Part shown: positions 9,583 to 22,299 of the stretch, in pieces | How positions within the stretch are numbered: the stretch's first letter is position 1 | Layout of the letters: each line of letters begins with the position of its first letter | Assembly (NCBI GenBank): GCA_037576195.1 | Contig: CM075104.1 | Coordinates: 12,974,211 to 13,038,210 of the forward strand | Source of the DNA: Phytoseiulus persimilis | Taxonomy: Eukaryota; Arthropoda; Arachnida; Mesostigmata; Phytoseiidae | Length of the DNA: 64,000 bases | Direction: 5' to 3' | Made by a program: the position numbers and the translations under genes | Notes under the pieces: generated by a model | Told to the model about the DNA's origin: nothing | Seen by the model: only the letters and a program-made list of their open reading frames with translations | Databases searched by the model: none

Positions 9583-9940
9583 GATGTATAGGAGAGGAGG
9601 TGGGGAAGGATATCCGATGACGATGGGATGAGTCTGGCTGGCGTCATAACGGGGCGGTGCACCTTATCGTCAGAATTTGGATGCGGGTGACAGTATGGAG
9701 GGGGTCAAAGTTGGGGTAAATCGCGAGGGGGGAAGGAGGGGAGGGGGAGGGGGGGAGGGGTGGGGGGGTGGGTGGCCTATGTCCTTCCCGGTGAGTCGCC
9801 CTACATTATGAAGTTTGTTCCAAGTCGATCCGATCAATACCGGAGGAGCCTATTGAGGACAAACAAACAAACAGACAAACAAACAAACAAACAAACAAAC
9901 AGACCCTGGATTTTTATATATATAGATATATTATATATCT
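9583..9940 (+). repeat. Tail unit T5, tandem duplicate of T4
   Basis: It repeats T4 with a period of about 327 bp (GATGTATAGG at 9256 and again at 9583), nearly identical, with a longer G-rich block and (AAAC)n run. It ends in an extra A/T palindrome (AGATATATTATATATCT, 9925-9941) that the other tails lack. Confidence 0.8.
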
Positions 9941-10003
9941 ACTACGCTGGCTGGCCCGTCCCTTGCTTGGGGAGTCTACTGCTGACAGACACACATTGCC
10001 TGT
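9941..10003 (+). repeat. Leader unit L3, truncated
   Basis: It matches L1 and L2 from ACTACGCTGGCTGG to the end of ACAGACACACATTGCC, after which the similarity is lost. No 45-bp array follows, so this is where the higher-order series stops. Confidence 0.75.
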
Positions 10004-12585
10004 CATGTGTGTTGGGAGCTGGGCGGCATGGCCGTCTGGTGTATTGCCCGCTACACCTTCTTTGTCATCATCTCCGTCACTCAGAACAGAGGTCCCGCTC
10101 CAGTGGAGTAGGAGCATCCCCAAACCAGGATGTTACGCCGCGTGTGTGCCGGTCCTCATAGTGCGCCAAGGATTGAATTCCGTGTCCGCAGGCCTGTCCG
10201 TCTCATAACTCCATGGGGAGATGAACCACTGCGTCCGGGTCTACTACGACCAGACAGATTCGGGTGAACTCGAGACTATCTTCGATGTTCGGGGAATGCA
10301 GGTCGCACTTTTCTTTTCCCCCTTCAGCGACGGAGTTGTAACGAAACGGGTGAAGGGTAGCCGCCGCGATCAACGCAACAAGCTCCCATCCAAACGATCT
10401 GAGGGTTAAAACTTTGAAATTGCGTCCCAAACGTACGTCACCGACGTTCTCGAATTTTCGACTGGCAGGAGAAAGCCTTTTCCTTGGTTTTCTCCCCACA
10501 GGTGTTCGAAGTGGTTTTCCAGCGAGCTCAAACTGCTCCTGGAGATGAGCCGAGGCCTCGTCACCGCTGAGTTATCCATCATCAGTAGATATCCCCATTT
10601 TCATTTCCAGGACGGATCACCATGAGAACAGGGAACGTTCCCGAAGTTTTTTCCACCACTGTAAATCCCAAGAAGAAAATTACTCAGAAAGGAGCGAACT
10701 ATTCAGCATCTTTGGAAGCAAGGAAATTTTGGATATGGCCGCGAGGATACAATTTCTTGCATTCCTCTGAGGCCTCAAGATGACTCCAATCGGTTCCCTG
10801 GTTAGTGATCGGCTTTCTCTGCGCGTCGAACGCGACCCCAGCGAGCTCACTTTTCGGAAGACCTCCATCCATACTGGCGAGGGACTTCTCCGTAGATTCG
10901 GCGTTGCTCGCCGTACTGGAGCATCGACGAAATAGATGTCATGGGGACGAAATATCATGGAGAAAAACACAAGGACGCAGGGCACGCATCAGATTTAGGG
11001 AAGCACGATGCCGTTCGCTGTATCCATAAGTCACAGCGAACGGGACTTTGAATAAATTGACGAAAGGGTTTTCGGGAGACGTTAGAGTGTGGTACCGGAG
11101 AGTTTCATCAACGTTGGTGCGCCTATTAGGCAAGCTTGTTAACTGCCAAGATATCTCCAGGCATATGATCCTCGCAAGTTTTTCAAATCTATTTTCGGAC
11201 GCCCGTTCAGTTAGTTCTCACTCTGGTAACAGTTCCCTGTGACTACACTTCGGATTTCAACATACCCTGGAGTCCTAGAAGAGAAGGACTTGTTAAACCA
11301 CGGACTCTTCGAATAACAAGCTTGTCAGATTAGGGATTCGCGAGCCTACGAACTCGTCAGAGAAGGATTTCGCCAGTTAACGAGCTTGGCAAAAAGCTAA
11401 TATTTCAGATGACAAACTGCTTCTTTGTCTCCCTTTTACATTTGATATATTCTCAGAGATTGGTCCCTGTGAAGCTGGTTAACCTCGTCATCTGTTATCT
11501 GACGAGTCCGCTATCTAATGAGCTACTCTAATGATACGGTTCCCAGGAAGAAGAACGAAAACGAAAAAAATCCCTGAATCCACCTGATGCCCTCTTCCAG
11601 AACGGGATGATGGAGAACAACGACGAGAGGAACGCATACGCGATGAAAACATGTAACCAGTGAATTCGAACTGAGCCATTAAAGCACTGTATCTCCTCGA
11701 TACAAGAATTAGAGGATAAAAAGATTATGCCGCTGAACTTGAATATCACAGATTCGATCGAGCGGAGAATACAAGGTTCTATTTCTGAGTGGTCGTTCCG
11801 GATGCGTGCCGATCACCCAATATCGTTCGGAAAACAGACGCTTGTGATCCTGGCGGCGCCGTTAAGCGCGGCCGATTTCAGGAGCATCTCCAGTATTAGA
11901 GCAGGAGGACTAATGGATCGGGGTTCAGATTCGGATCGAGTTTTCTTCCAGAGTTCTTTACCTTGACTCCTCAACTAAGCAGTCGAAGACAATAAGGTGC
12001 CTCCAGCTGAGCGTCGTGCCCGTCACGACACAATCGTGACCCATTATCAGGACTGGGCATTCGTCGCGGCATTTTTTCACCGGGAATCCGCAAGTGTCGT
12101 GGAGATTAGAGCGAATTGTGGAGAGGAGGAAGAAATCTCGTATGCGCTGTGGAAGTTTACTCGCCGGAACAGTACAGGAAGCCCCCGTATAGTGCGGTTT
12201 TCAGGTCCGGACGGATGAAGAGAATGAGTTTCTTGAACATGTTCATTAGGGCATGGCCGCTCCAGATCCTTATGATTGCCCCTTCGGCAACCGTACTGTC
12301 GTATTCGCACTAGACGACACCGCACTATGCGAGGGCTTCCTTTGATGAGTTATAAATGACAAGTCCAGGCATATTTGGTGCTTGCAAAAGTTCGCTGCGC
12401 TCAACTTCGATCGCTCATAACTCGGGCTCCAGGAAGCGCAGAAAGATAATAAAACACTCAGAATGTGCGGAATTCAGTCAGCTTCCACATCGAGCTCGGG
12501 ATCCAACGAGCGGCCTGCCCGAACTGACGGTTCTACTGGAGTGGCCTAGAATCGGGGAATCACGATTTTCTGATTCCACCGGAAC
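10004..12585. other. No recognised gene
   Basis: About 2.6 kb with only short open frames on both strands and no domain, splice pattern or repeat that I recognise. The sequence is of mixed complexity, like the rest of the region up to 22 kb. Confidence 0.5.
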
Positions 12586-12942
12586 TTAGGTCATGGACCC
12601 CTGTTTCCTATTCGGAATCATAGACTCCGTCGAAAATAAGGCTGTTTCAGGAAGGATTGAGGAAATCGATCGCCGCAAAACGGAGATATCTTCCGATTTC
12701 CCGTCACCTGTAAGCAGTCGATGCAGGGGTGGTAGAGTTTTCTGCCTGGCCAGAATAATTGTGGCTACAGTGATTCGATCACTTTTGAGCTTATTGATGC
12801 GGTTGATGCGGCACCCAGGCATGAGTTTCTGAATGAAACCGGGTCTGCCAAGGTGCCACCGGATCGTTGAAACGCCAACGTTAGAAAGTACCGCAATCTC
12901 GTCGGTGACGATTGACGGATGATCAGAGAGATGGGCCGACAA
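12586..12942 (-). pseudogene. Decayed mariner-type transposase fragment
   Basis: A minus-strand open frame of about 118 codons. Its middle part (roughly 12,690-12,880) reads like the stretch of a mariner transposase from the second helix-turn-helix to the first catalytic Asp: VSTIRWHLGRPGFIQKL, then LLTGDGK in place of the usual TGDEKW. The WVPHEL signature is lost. I cannot find the later HDN and SPDLAPSDY motifs on either side, so only a fragment remains. It is too diverged from the intact element at 6.0-7.3 kb to be a recent copy. The call rests on motif order and is moderately secure. Confidence 0.55.
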
Positions 12943-13555
12943 CGCATTGCCATCCGCTGCGCAGTGCCTATCGCCACTTGGGAATTCACCGGACCCTTTC
13001 CCACTCTTGGCTTAAACCGTAGTCGCTCCGCCGAACACTGGTTCCGTTTCGCGCCAAGCATCCGATACTGTCCTGACTTTTACAAACCCGAAAGCTTTTC
13101 GTAACGGATTTCCTTATCAGGGATGTTGTTTAGAGCTTCCACGTGAGACATTTCGATGTTGATGCTTCAACGATGTGCCTACACTCTAGCAGACTTATTT
13201 TCTTCTCAAAACTGGATGCGTTGGTGCCGCATCACATGCCCCATAAGCCCAATATGTCCATACCGGGAAGCTGACTGGATTTCACACACTTTGTCGATTC
13301 CATCATGTTTCTGCGACTCCTGGAAGCGTAATTATGAGCACTCGGAGATGAGCGCGCCGAACTTCCGAGAGCATCCAATCCATTCGGATGTAAAATGTGC
13401 TGGCAGAGGGTGAGAGAAACATTGAGCACACATCTCGGTCCATCGCTTCAATTCTTTGGTACTCGTCATCTCCTGATGATATCAACTACCCTGTCAGGTT
13501 GCGACTCAGTTTCTCCACCGGAGACGAGACATAGTCGAATTTCGGCTCGAGAATA
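12943..13555. other. No recognised gene
   Basis: Short open frames only. Part of this may be further eroded mariner sequence upstream (in minus-strand sense) of the fragment at 12,586-12,942, but I see no convincing motif. Confidence 0.4.
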
Positions 13556-13895
13556 CAGTACAACCTCGATTATTTCAACTGATTGATGCAAAAAAAAGTT
13601 GAAATAATCGAAAGTTGAAATAATCGAGAGATGAAGAAATCTCCCACATTCTTGGACTCCGCAACCCACTCGGGAATGAGAGTCCGAGTTCGAACGCTAA
13701 CCGATCCAGAATGATACGAGATATATTGACGATGGAAGATTCTGAAACGATGGATTCATCTTCCACATAAAAATACGCTTCCGGTCGACATCCTTCGGCC
13801 TGTTCCGCAGAGTTGAAATAATCGAGGTTGAAATGCGAAAGGTTGAAATAATCAAAATTGAAATAATCGGGGTTGAAATAATCGAGGTTGTACTG
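13556..13895. mobile_element. MITE with pogo/Tigger-type termini, 340 bp
   Basis: The left end CAGTACAACCTCGATTATTT continues to TTCAAC and is matched in reverse complement at the right end (…AATAATCGAGGTTGTACTG), giving inverted repeats of about 24 bp with no mismatch that I see. TA flanks both sides (13,554-13,555 and 13,896-13,897). CAGTA…AACCTCGATTAT ends with TA duplication are typical of pogo/Tigger DNA transposons. The element is too short to encode a transposase. Just inside the ends, a GTTGAAATAATC motif recurs in tandem: two copies on the left (about 13,596-13,630) and four to five on the right (about 13,813-13,880). Confidence 0.85.
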
Positions 13896-15154
13896 TACTT
13901 GTGGATGTACACGATTCCGGACCTTTGCGGGGGGGGGGGTCGCGCACGACAGGATCGTGAGCCTTTCTCTCTTGGGGAAAAACGTAGTGGTTCTCTGGCC
14001 GTAGTATGTTCACCCTTGCGGAATCGATCTCAAGCGCTTCCTTCTTCAACGGAAAGTTGAAACTCCACCGAGGTTTCACGGACGCCGATTGTCTCAGGGT
14101 CGCTCGACGAGCTCGACTCCAAACGGCGATGAGGCCATTCCTGTCGAATTCCGGACTCCGGTTGATATCGGTTCTGAATCAGGTTCCGTTTCAGATGCTG
14201 GTCTCAAATGGGTGATATTCGCTCGCTTCCCCTGTGGGAGGAGGGCTCGGCAACAGGTGAATTTCCAATAGGAAATAAGTCCGTCAGTAGTTCATTGTCA
14301 GAAGGAAATAAGTCCAAGGCAGATGCAAATCGAGGAAAGACATATCCAAGCCATGCTTCTGAGAATGAACGAAGGCCCACGCGCGGGAGCGCAATCGGCA
14401 ATCTCGTGAGCGCACAATCTGAGACGACGAACACGGTGCTTCCCTCCGTACATGAGAACGCTGTTTTCTGTGGGGAGCCATGGTCGTTTCTGTTCCGCTG
14501 AGTTCATTGTTTGATGCCGAAATCAACGTTGATGAGGATGTTACAATCCTATAACTCGAACGCTGTGTCTCGTGCTGAATGCTCCTCACCTCGGCTAGAG
14601 CAACGGAACGGAGATAACTTTCTTCCACAAAAATGATTCCCAACGAGCGGATGATATCTCTCACCTTCACACCTACTCCTCGGTTCTTTCCATCACATCT
14701 AAATTTGATCTATATGAAACGAGAGACGCTCGTACCTCGCTCAAGTATGGCGAACTTTCTCAGACGAGCGCTGGAATCTGCCGGGATTCAGCCAACATCG
14801 CCGACAATTCTGAGCCTCCGTTGCGCAGGTATTAGGATAGATTGTCTTGTTTTCAGAGCGGACTGGGCGGAGTCTGTTAGGTTCTAGGCTTCTTCTGGAT
14901 CTACCGATCGATGCTAGTTGGATGTAACAATCAGCTCTCACTAAACGAGAGCTCCAACGTAATACTCGTAGGCTATACATTCGACAACGGTTCCATGGCA
15001 CGTCTTGTCCGAACCGGGGGTAGGCAAACTATCTCCGTTCGTGGCCCTAAATATACCCAAGATCATGGCACTGGGGTTCGAAACTCCGAGTGTGCTTCAA
15101 GAGTGCTTTTACGGCTCATTGTGTTCTTCTACTGACTTTGGGCTGACCTGGAGT
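13896..15154. other. No recognised gene
   Basis: Contains a run of about 11 G at 13,929-13,939 and a small duplication of GGAAATAAGTCC (14,270 and 14,311 region). The open frames are short and unrecognised. Confidence 0.45.
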
Positions 15155-15680
15155 TCATCTTCAAGGTGATCCCGGGTAGGGTTCGGATCCGAATAACATC
15201 TGAACGTTGTCATCCCTTCTCATGGGGATTATTCCGGCGCCTTGGAGGTCCCTCAAGGTATTTGAATCCATGCCCAATGAGAAGTCTCTGAAGATTATCC
15301 CGGCCCGGTCTGATCATGCTCTTATCTCGATCTGACCATACTCTTCGGCCTCATGGAGGTGGTTCCGACGTGTATCTGACCGTTAACTCGTTGTCGATCT
15401 GACCACACTTTTCGGGGCCTGTAGAGGTGATCAAAAGGTCAACTTGAGCATGCTCGATCACCTCCATGAACCCCAGAGATGTGTTGCGACCGACTTCCGA
15501 ATCACCCCCATGGCCCCAAAAAGTATGGTCAGGAGCCAGCCCCATACCCGCAGAAGTGTGCCAGGATCCGCTCCAAAATCGCCTCCATGGACCTCGGGTC
15601 GTATGGTCAGATCGACCCAGAAAGTTCCTCCATATACACCAAAAAACATGGCTGGATACACTTCGAAATTTCTTCTTGAG
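15155..15680. repeat. Degenerate relic of the 45-bp family, in inverted halves
   Basis: Diverged units carrying GATCTGACCA and GAGGTGATC-like pieces read on the minus strand from about 15,155 to 15,440. From about 15,455 to 15,680 the orientation flips, with GATCACCTCCATG, AATCACCCCCATGG and TATGGTCAGATCGACCC on the plus strand. The motif order matches the minisatellite (GGTCAGAT…AATCACCCCTCCA), with many substitutions and uneven spacing. This is an old array in two inverted halves meeting near 15,445. Confidence 0.55.
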
Positions 15681-18600
15681 AATCTAATAGTATGGAAGAG
15701 GCGATCAATAAAGACCATTGATCCTAGATCACCCCGCAATCTGGGAGATGAGGGACTTTTCAACCATAAATATACCGATAATTTACAATCATCAATGGAA
15801 TCTTCGAGATCTGGCATTTTTCCGTAATAGACGGAACGTTGCTACATCGTGCAAAATTATCCGGATTCACATGCGTGCACGCAACCCAAAGTTTCTGTAA
15901 TGGTCCAAAAGAAAAGAGTAGTCCCCTACCCCCCTAGCTTTTAGGGTACATGAGAAACTAAAACCTCAGCGCCTCTCCCCTGAGCCCTCAATTCGAACGT
16001 GAGCTCTCTTGTTCTTGTCGTTGGTCTATTGGCCGGAGCGAACTTGGTTAGAGATTTGCAAGCGAATTGCTCGAACCGTGTGCGTGTCACTCACGGTCGG
16101 GTTGCAACTTGGGTGTTGTCGGCTGATAGCAGACAGTCGACCACACCGCAGTGGTTTTCGCTTCACGAAGCCGACTTACAACGTTGGCGGAGTCAGGACT
16201 CCGAACCGGAGAACTGAGACAAGGCGATCCCATCGTACTCATCGTAGTTAGGAGCTAGTTCTGTGGGGAACGAGCGCAACAGAGACGGTAAGTCTTGCGT
16301 CGAGGCCAGCAACTCGACTCCGAAACCGAGTGTCGAAAACTTTAAGGTAACAGAGGACGAACACATCGGTGCAAACGATCTAGGCACGTAGGATCGAGAG
16401 CCTCGACACATCTTCTCGGGGGAAGCAGCAATTTCCGCTTCCGTCGCAGAGCACATTGCAAGGGTACTGATCGATTCTCCCGAGAGATCCATCGTGTCTT
16501 TTTCTTCTGATTGAAGTTCTTGCAGTGCTGATTGCGGTCCGGGTCGGAGGGCCCTGAGGGGTGTTTTTGAGCCTGAGCCCCATATTCTCTAGCAAGGTAT
16601 GTACCAATCGAATGGCCGCTTCTGAACCAAGACATCGATTCTGGAAAACAAGTAGCATGAGTTCCTCAACGCCCTATTGGTCCTCGCGAAGCTTTTTCGC
16701 TTCCCCCGAGCACTGTCGCACATAATGCGCTCAGAAGACTCCGTTTTGCAGAATCGACAAGAAAACCTTCACTCATGATCAGTCGCGAAGCCCATCCAGT
16801 ACTTCTCTCCGGCTTGTCTCCTGAAAACATGGAAAAATACAACAGTTTTGGCTGTGGCGTTTCCTTCACGCCATCATTAGGCGCCCTCCCGAGCGATTTT
16901 GAGGATTTTCTCTGCCTGAAGATGGTTCAAAGACGTATCTTTCACCACCTCGTTCATTCAAGCGGGCGTTTCTTGGATGTCTAAGAAGAAGTTCCATCAT
17001 TTTCAAAAACTTCCAACAAAAAGAATCTCGGCACTATGGAGAGCTTCTTGGTAGGAGAGGGATAGTTGGAGACAGAAGACTCATCAGCAAATGAATTGAA
17101 ACTTGTCAGAGACTTCTTTCGTTTATTCACCTGATTTTCGGACCTTGAACCACTCCCAATATCCGTTCACGCGTTCTCAACATGGTATAGTAGTCTCTCG
17201 ACTCAAACCGGTTCAACTTGCGTCGTTTCCGGACTAAGTTCGGTTTTCATTCCGGGAATGTTTTTCACTTACGCGTTTTTCCGACTACTCATCTCGATCT
17301 TGAGAGCAAAGCTGATTGGTGCATTCAGTCTCCCTCCGGTTTCCTGAAGACGCATTCGCACGGGTTCAACCGACCATATTGAGTTGACGGTACTCCCAAG
17401 AATAGATGTTAAGGTGGACCTACATTCCTTTCCGATTCCCGCTCCCCCAGAAAGGTCCTCTTCTGTGATGCACGCTGTCAGGGGCACAGTGGTCCGGACC
17501 ATCCATTCCAGAGCTTATTATTGGTATGAGAATCCCGTGATTTCGACTCACGTTGATCCCGCGGGCATCAACTACTGACGCAAGTCAGGTAACGACTGCA
17601 AGCAGTCTGAGTGAAGCTCAGAACAGAAGGCATGGGCGAGGCATAGTCTCTCTTCGCAATGCACGCATCTGATGAAGGACCCTTCGTCACATCGGAAATA
17701 CTAGCCCTCGACAATCTGATCAAAGTAGCTTACTCGAGGAGGCAACAGTGTGCCGCGCTCCTCGACGAATACCCTGTCTTGTAGGATGCGTAGTTCAACT
17801 TGTTTCTAAGACGTGGCGCGCTAAAATGGGACAAAGAGAAAAACTGTAGGGCTGAGATCTTGACCCGATGCCATATATTGAATTGAGTTCCATGAAGAGA
17901 TGATGAAACGTCGTCGTCGTATTCCACGTCCGGTTAACGCACGATTCGAACGACCGAGGTCGGAAAATGAGCGTATTAGATCCCAGCTTCCAGGCGGAAA
18001 CAATTCGGCGAGAACGTGCGAGAGGGTGCCGCTTGTTGGCTCCCGGAAAGGAATGCAAAATGGATCCGACCAGATCAGTGCTACCTTAAAAATCGCTCAA
18101 AGGATTCCAATATACGGCTGTGACTGTTATTTTTTCCATGTTATTTTTCAGGAGACGTTCCGATTAAAACCGTTTTGACCCGACTTCCTGACTTACCAAA
18201 AGCGATGGTTTATCTGTGAGATCACGAGAAATGTATAACTGCTAAGGCTCGGAGTGCAATAACAGGAATACAACCGAATCAAATGCTTGAAGTGGAGAAT
18301 GATATCCTGCAAGAATTCCGTCAGTGTGTGCGGAACATCATGTGAATCGGAAATCTTGACTTCAGCGCGCGCGTGTGCGAATCAGCGATATGTTCCGAAC
18401 CAGATCTGCAGCAGATTCCATGGGACATTTCGGGAGTCGTAGTCAGAGATAAGGTACCTATTGAGCGACACGCAGGCAGGGTTCATGACTCCACGACAGC
18501 TGAGATCGCGGCGGAACTCGTAGGTAAGGAGAGTGACTAGCGTATTTTATACGTCGAACTTCAGGACTATTCGTGAACCTCGTCGTCAAGTGAAAGTTTG

Positions 18601-21600
18601 CTTCATGAGTTGATTAGCTGAGGGGGTGAAGATGGGTACAGCTCCGATGTCAAGGTGTGAAACCCGCGCGAGGAATGCCTCATGAGTCATGAGTCATGAC
18701 TCCCGACGACACGGAGGATAAGAGCTTGGAAGGCTCCGGACTGTTACGGCAATGCGTTGTCGATATTTATGCCAGAATTCATCGAAAGTGTGGTCCACAT
18801 TCAGACGCATCAGTCTAATGCGCCGAACATCATATCGTGTTGTCGAATTTTGTTGCCATCGACGTTCACAGGAAGTCCGCGTCACATGCATGGGTATCCA
18901 CCGGATTCAATGCCTCACGTCAGAGCACAAGGAGGCCTTGTTGGATTCATCATTTCCACATGGTATCCGACATTGATTGGAATAGGGCTGCCGCTACCTA
19001 TACACCCAACTCCGAATGGTGGTGAAAATACCGTTGCTCGTTTTCCCGAGCAGACATTGGAAACGACGGAGAAGTTCATCGTGGAGTATTGTACTTTTCT
19101 ATAAGCTGCGCTGCTGGATGCACGCCCACGACGATGAATCGTTCACACGGTTTCCGACAATCGTTGGTCTTTTGTGCATCCGATTGCTAAGCAATCTCTG
19201 GTTCAATGGAGATTTCTGTAAGGAAGCCGTCGCGGAGTATCGCTTCCGAGTGCGGTTTCTCTTCCCAAAGTCCCCCGAATCCGCAGTGAGCATTGTCTTG
19301 AGCTACTTCACAGGATGCCTCCTCATAAGGACTTGTGCGAGTTTTCATCCTTAGAAATGGATGTTCCTTCATGAAAAAGCTGAATTGGCATCAATGAGTG
19401 TGCATATTCCTGATGGCGCTGTCGCGATGGTATGGGCTCTGTCGATCGTGATCCCGCTGATGCTATTCGTCCAAACATCGAGTTTTCTCTCATAGCCCTA
19501 TGACAATGTCCCTCTCGGTGTACCGCGAACACTTTCATTCCCACGGCGCTGCTCACATTGCTCTCCTCATTTATCGTTGTCACCAGAGCCCATACTGCCC
19601 ATGCGTCGTCCATCCATAGATAGAATCCCAATCATCGCCAGGTCCTTCATCAAAAATCCGAGTTAAAACGTCCCTGACTTCCATGTCGTGCGAAAACAAC
19701 TCTCCGATCCGAGCAATCGAGCCTCCAAAAGGTTGGGCGATCGATTCTGCGTTCCAAAGTCTCGAGGGGCATGCAAAATAGCGTCTGGGTCAGTGGTCAT
19801 GAATTCGGCTGATATTTCCGTCCGGGGACTACGGAACTTCCTGAGCGATGGCGACAGGATCTCGGAACCTGGACAGCTCCAGCCCAAAGATCATACAACT
19901 GTGAGAAAGCATTTCGGCCGGCTTTACGCTCTGCTGAATAACGCAGTTTGATCCCCCAACAACCCCCACCTTCCCTGGAACGAAATAAAAGACCGGCGAA
20001 CTGCGCGGACAATCGACATTGGCTTTTGACTCAGGACGCATTCTTTAAAAAAAAATTCGACTGTGAAGGCAGATGTGATTCTGCAACGAATATGGCACGC
20101 CGTTTTTCAGACTCATACGACATCCGTCAGTTCTGTGGGTCCATCGAACGAGTCGAGAGACGCCTTTGAGGAACTCGATGTGGCGAAACCGAGCGCAAAA
20201 GTTAGCTCTGGCATCTCCTCAGTCGAAGAGGAAAGGTGCCAATTCCATTCTTGGAGGCAGTGGCCAATTCACCAATTCCAAGCCCTCGGAACTCAAGCCA
20301 ATTTGCTGCCCACTGACGGAGTCTCAAGAGTTCATACTCAGGTGCAGGAAGTGACAGGCTGCGGAGGCGCATCTGGACCACTGCGGAATCATGCTCCGAG
20401 GAGAAAACTTCTGAGACCGTTTCGAGAAAACAACTCCGACGGAAGGTTGAATGGTCTATTCTAGCTATGACGACAGTCCCCATATAATTCATATAAAACA
20501 ATGAAAGGCGTTACAGATTCGGTTCACAGGGGTTCATACCGTTGCCTCGTTTCTACAGGGTGTCTACTTTGGGCTGCAACATTCTGGTAGTCGACGTGTT
20601 TTCAGCTGTATTCCGGTCAAACTTGATCCGATCGGGACGGTTTTTCTTAAGACCGAAAGCTCTTCAAAAAACGTATCCCAAATCCATTGTCAGCTTTTCC
20701 ATATTCAGATCAGAACTGCGAATTCAAGATCTCGTTGAAGTTCTCCTTGATTCCAACCATTGTCCCTGGAAGAACTGGCCAGGAGATCTCCGACTCCCCC
20801 CTGGATACTCGCCCACAAGCGTGTTTCGAGCTGTTATTCGTCGTAGTAACTCCGTTAGCAGGAAGTTCGACTTGAATTATGAAGCTTTTGCTCTCAGCGA
20901 ATTGTTACACATCGGCTCCCCTGAAGAGTCACGGGCGGTTTTTCACGGGGTGGGTCTGGAGAGCTGATATTCGGAGCTTCTGGTACTGGGCGCCCTCCCT
21001 CCAATTCGCAACCGCTTCGCGTGTTCCTGCGGGGCGCTTGGCAGATGGGATGGAGAGGAATCTTTCCGTTTTCATTTGTCGAAATCGGACAGAATTCCTG
21101 GACAGTTCTTCTAGTAGTCATGGATAAAATTAAGGGAAACTCTGCATTTCGGCAAAGGAATGAAAAATTCTACATGTTTGTTCACCTCCGTTCTCAAGCA
21201 CTCAACAACGCTCTTCGACGCGAACATATTACTGCGTTAGATTACCCGCAAGATTCTCACTGGGGGGTGGTCAGACGTAAGGCCTGAATTGAGGCGCGCT
21301 CTTCGGAGCGAGGGCGAATGATCGAGCATGCCCTCCTTGCTATTGAGAACCAAGCCGAGCAATATACCCCATTAGACGGGATTGCGAAGGAGACGGGCCA
21401 CCCGTTCAGTGGAATATTCATTGTTGCCTGGAACAGTCTGCTTCGTCTCTTGAGGGGAGGGCTAGTTGAAAGGATGGATATTAATTGACCATTCTCTCGT
21501 CGAGCTTACATTTCAATTATAGCCAAGAAACCTTAGGTAGGAGGCGATAACTCGACAAGAGTCGAGTCATCATATTGGCGAAACAATCACTCCAGCACTG

Positions 21601-22299
21601 GGAACGTCAACGTTCAACACAGACGTTCGTCTGGGGAGTTTGGGAGCTTGAGCTGACTCTTCACTAGCGCTTCATTTTTTGAGAAACCACTACCGCTCGC
21701 AAGCATCCGCGCAAGGTTCCGAATGTGACGAGCTTTGTGGTAAACTCCACCTTGTTTCCACTTGCTATCATTGTGCGAGGGCCGTAAATTTCTCAAACGT
21801 CGCTTTCAGCCGTGGCTACGTTTGATATCCAAGCGATCAGCATCTGTCCGGGATCGAATGAAGACCGAACTTGCGCGTTCGGCTGGCGAGTCTACGAGAG
21901 GAATATTATGTCTCGAGAGAAGATAAAAGTGATTGATGGAGATCCTATTATGCAGAAGGAAAAGGCCGAGCTGATTCAAGTGGTAGGAAGCAACACGTCT
22001 ATGTCCTCCTATCTCCGTGGTCTAAGCTGAAACGCCAAGTCCGAATCGGGATCGCTGCACGCACGCCGTTATCGACTCTCTTCTCGAACGCTCGAAACAT
22101 ACTCCATATCGGGAGTTCGGGTTCACTTCATTATTTCTCATAAACGTTCGGGAAGCCGTGATTCTCGCGGCATATTCCATGAGCTGAGATTCTCCTCCTC
22201 ATCGGAACGCGGATTTAAGTTATAGCTTTGCATCCTATCTGACAGCAGTTCTCGTAGTACCTTCATTCCAGACTGGAGTCCGGCCTGCCGGAGCTCTCC
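15681..22299. other. Long stretch with no recognised gene
   Basis: About 6.6 kb in which I recognise no gene, RNA or transposon. Open frames reach about 140 codons but match no family I know, and I see no chain of exons with matching phases. A short palindromic run of CATGAGTCATGAGTCATGACTC type lies near 18,679-18,702. Unannotated exons of an unfamiliar gene cannot be excluded. Confidence 0.4.

Noticed and set aside
15070-15090. tRNA B-box-like GGTTCGAAACTCC
   Set aside because: No A box, no pairing arms and no acceptor stem around it. A similar minus-strand site near 51,580 fails for the same reason.
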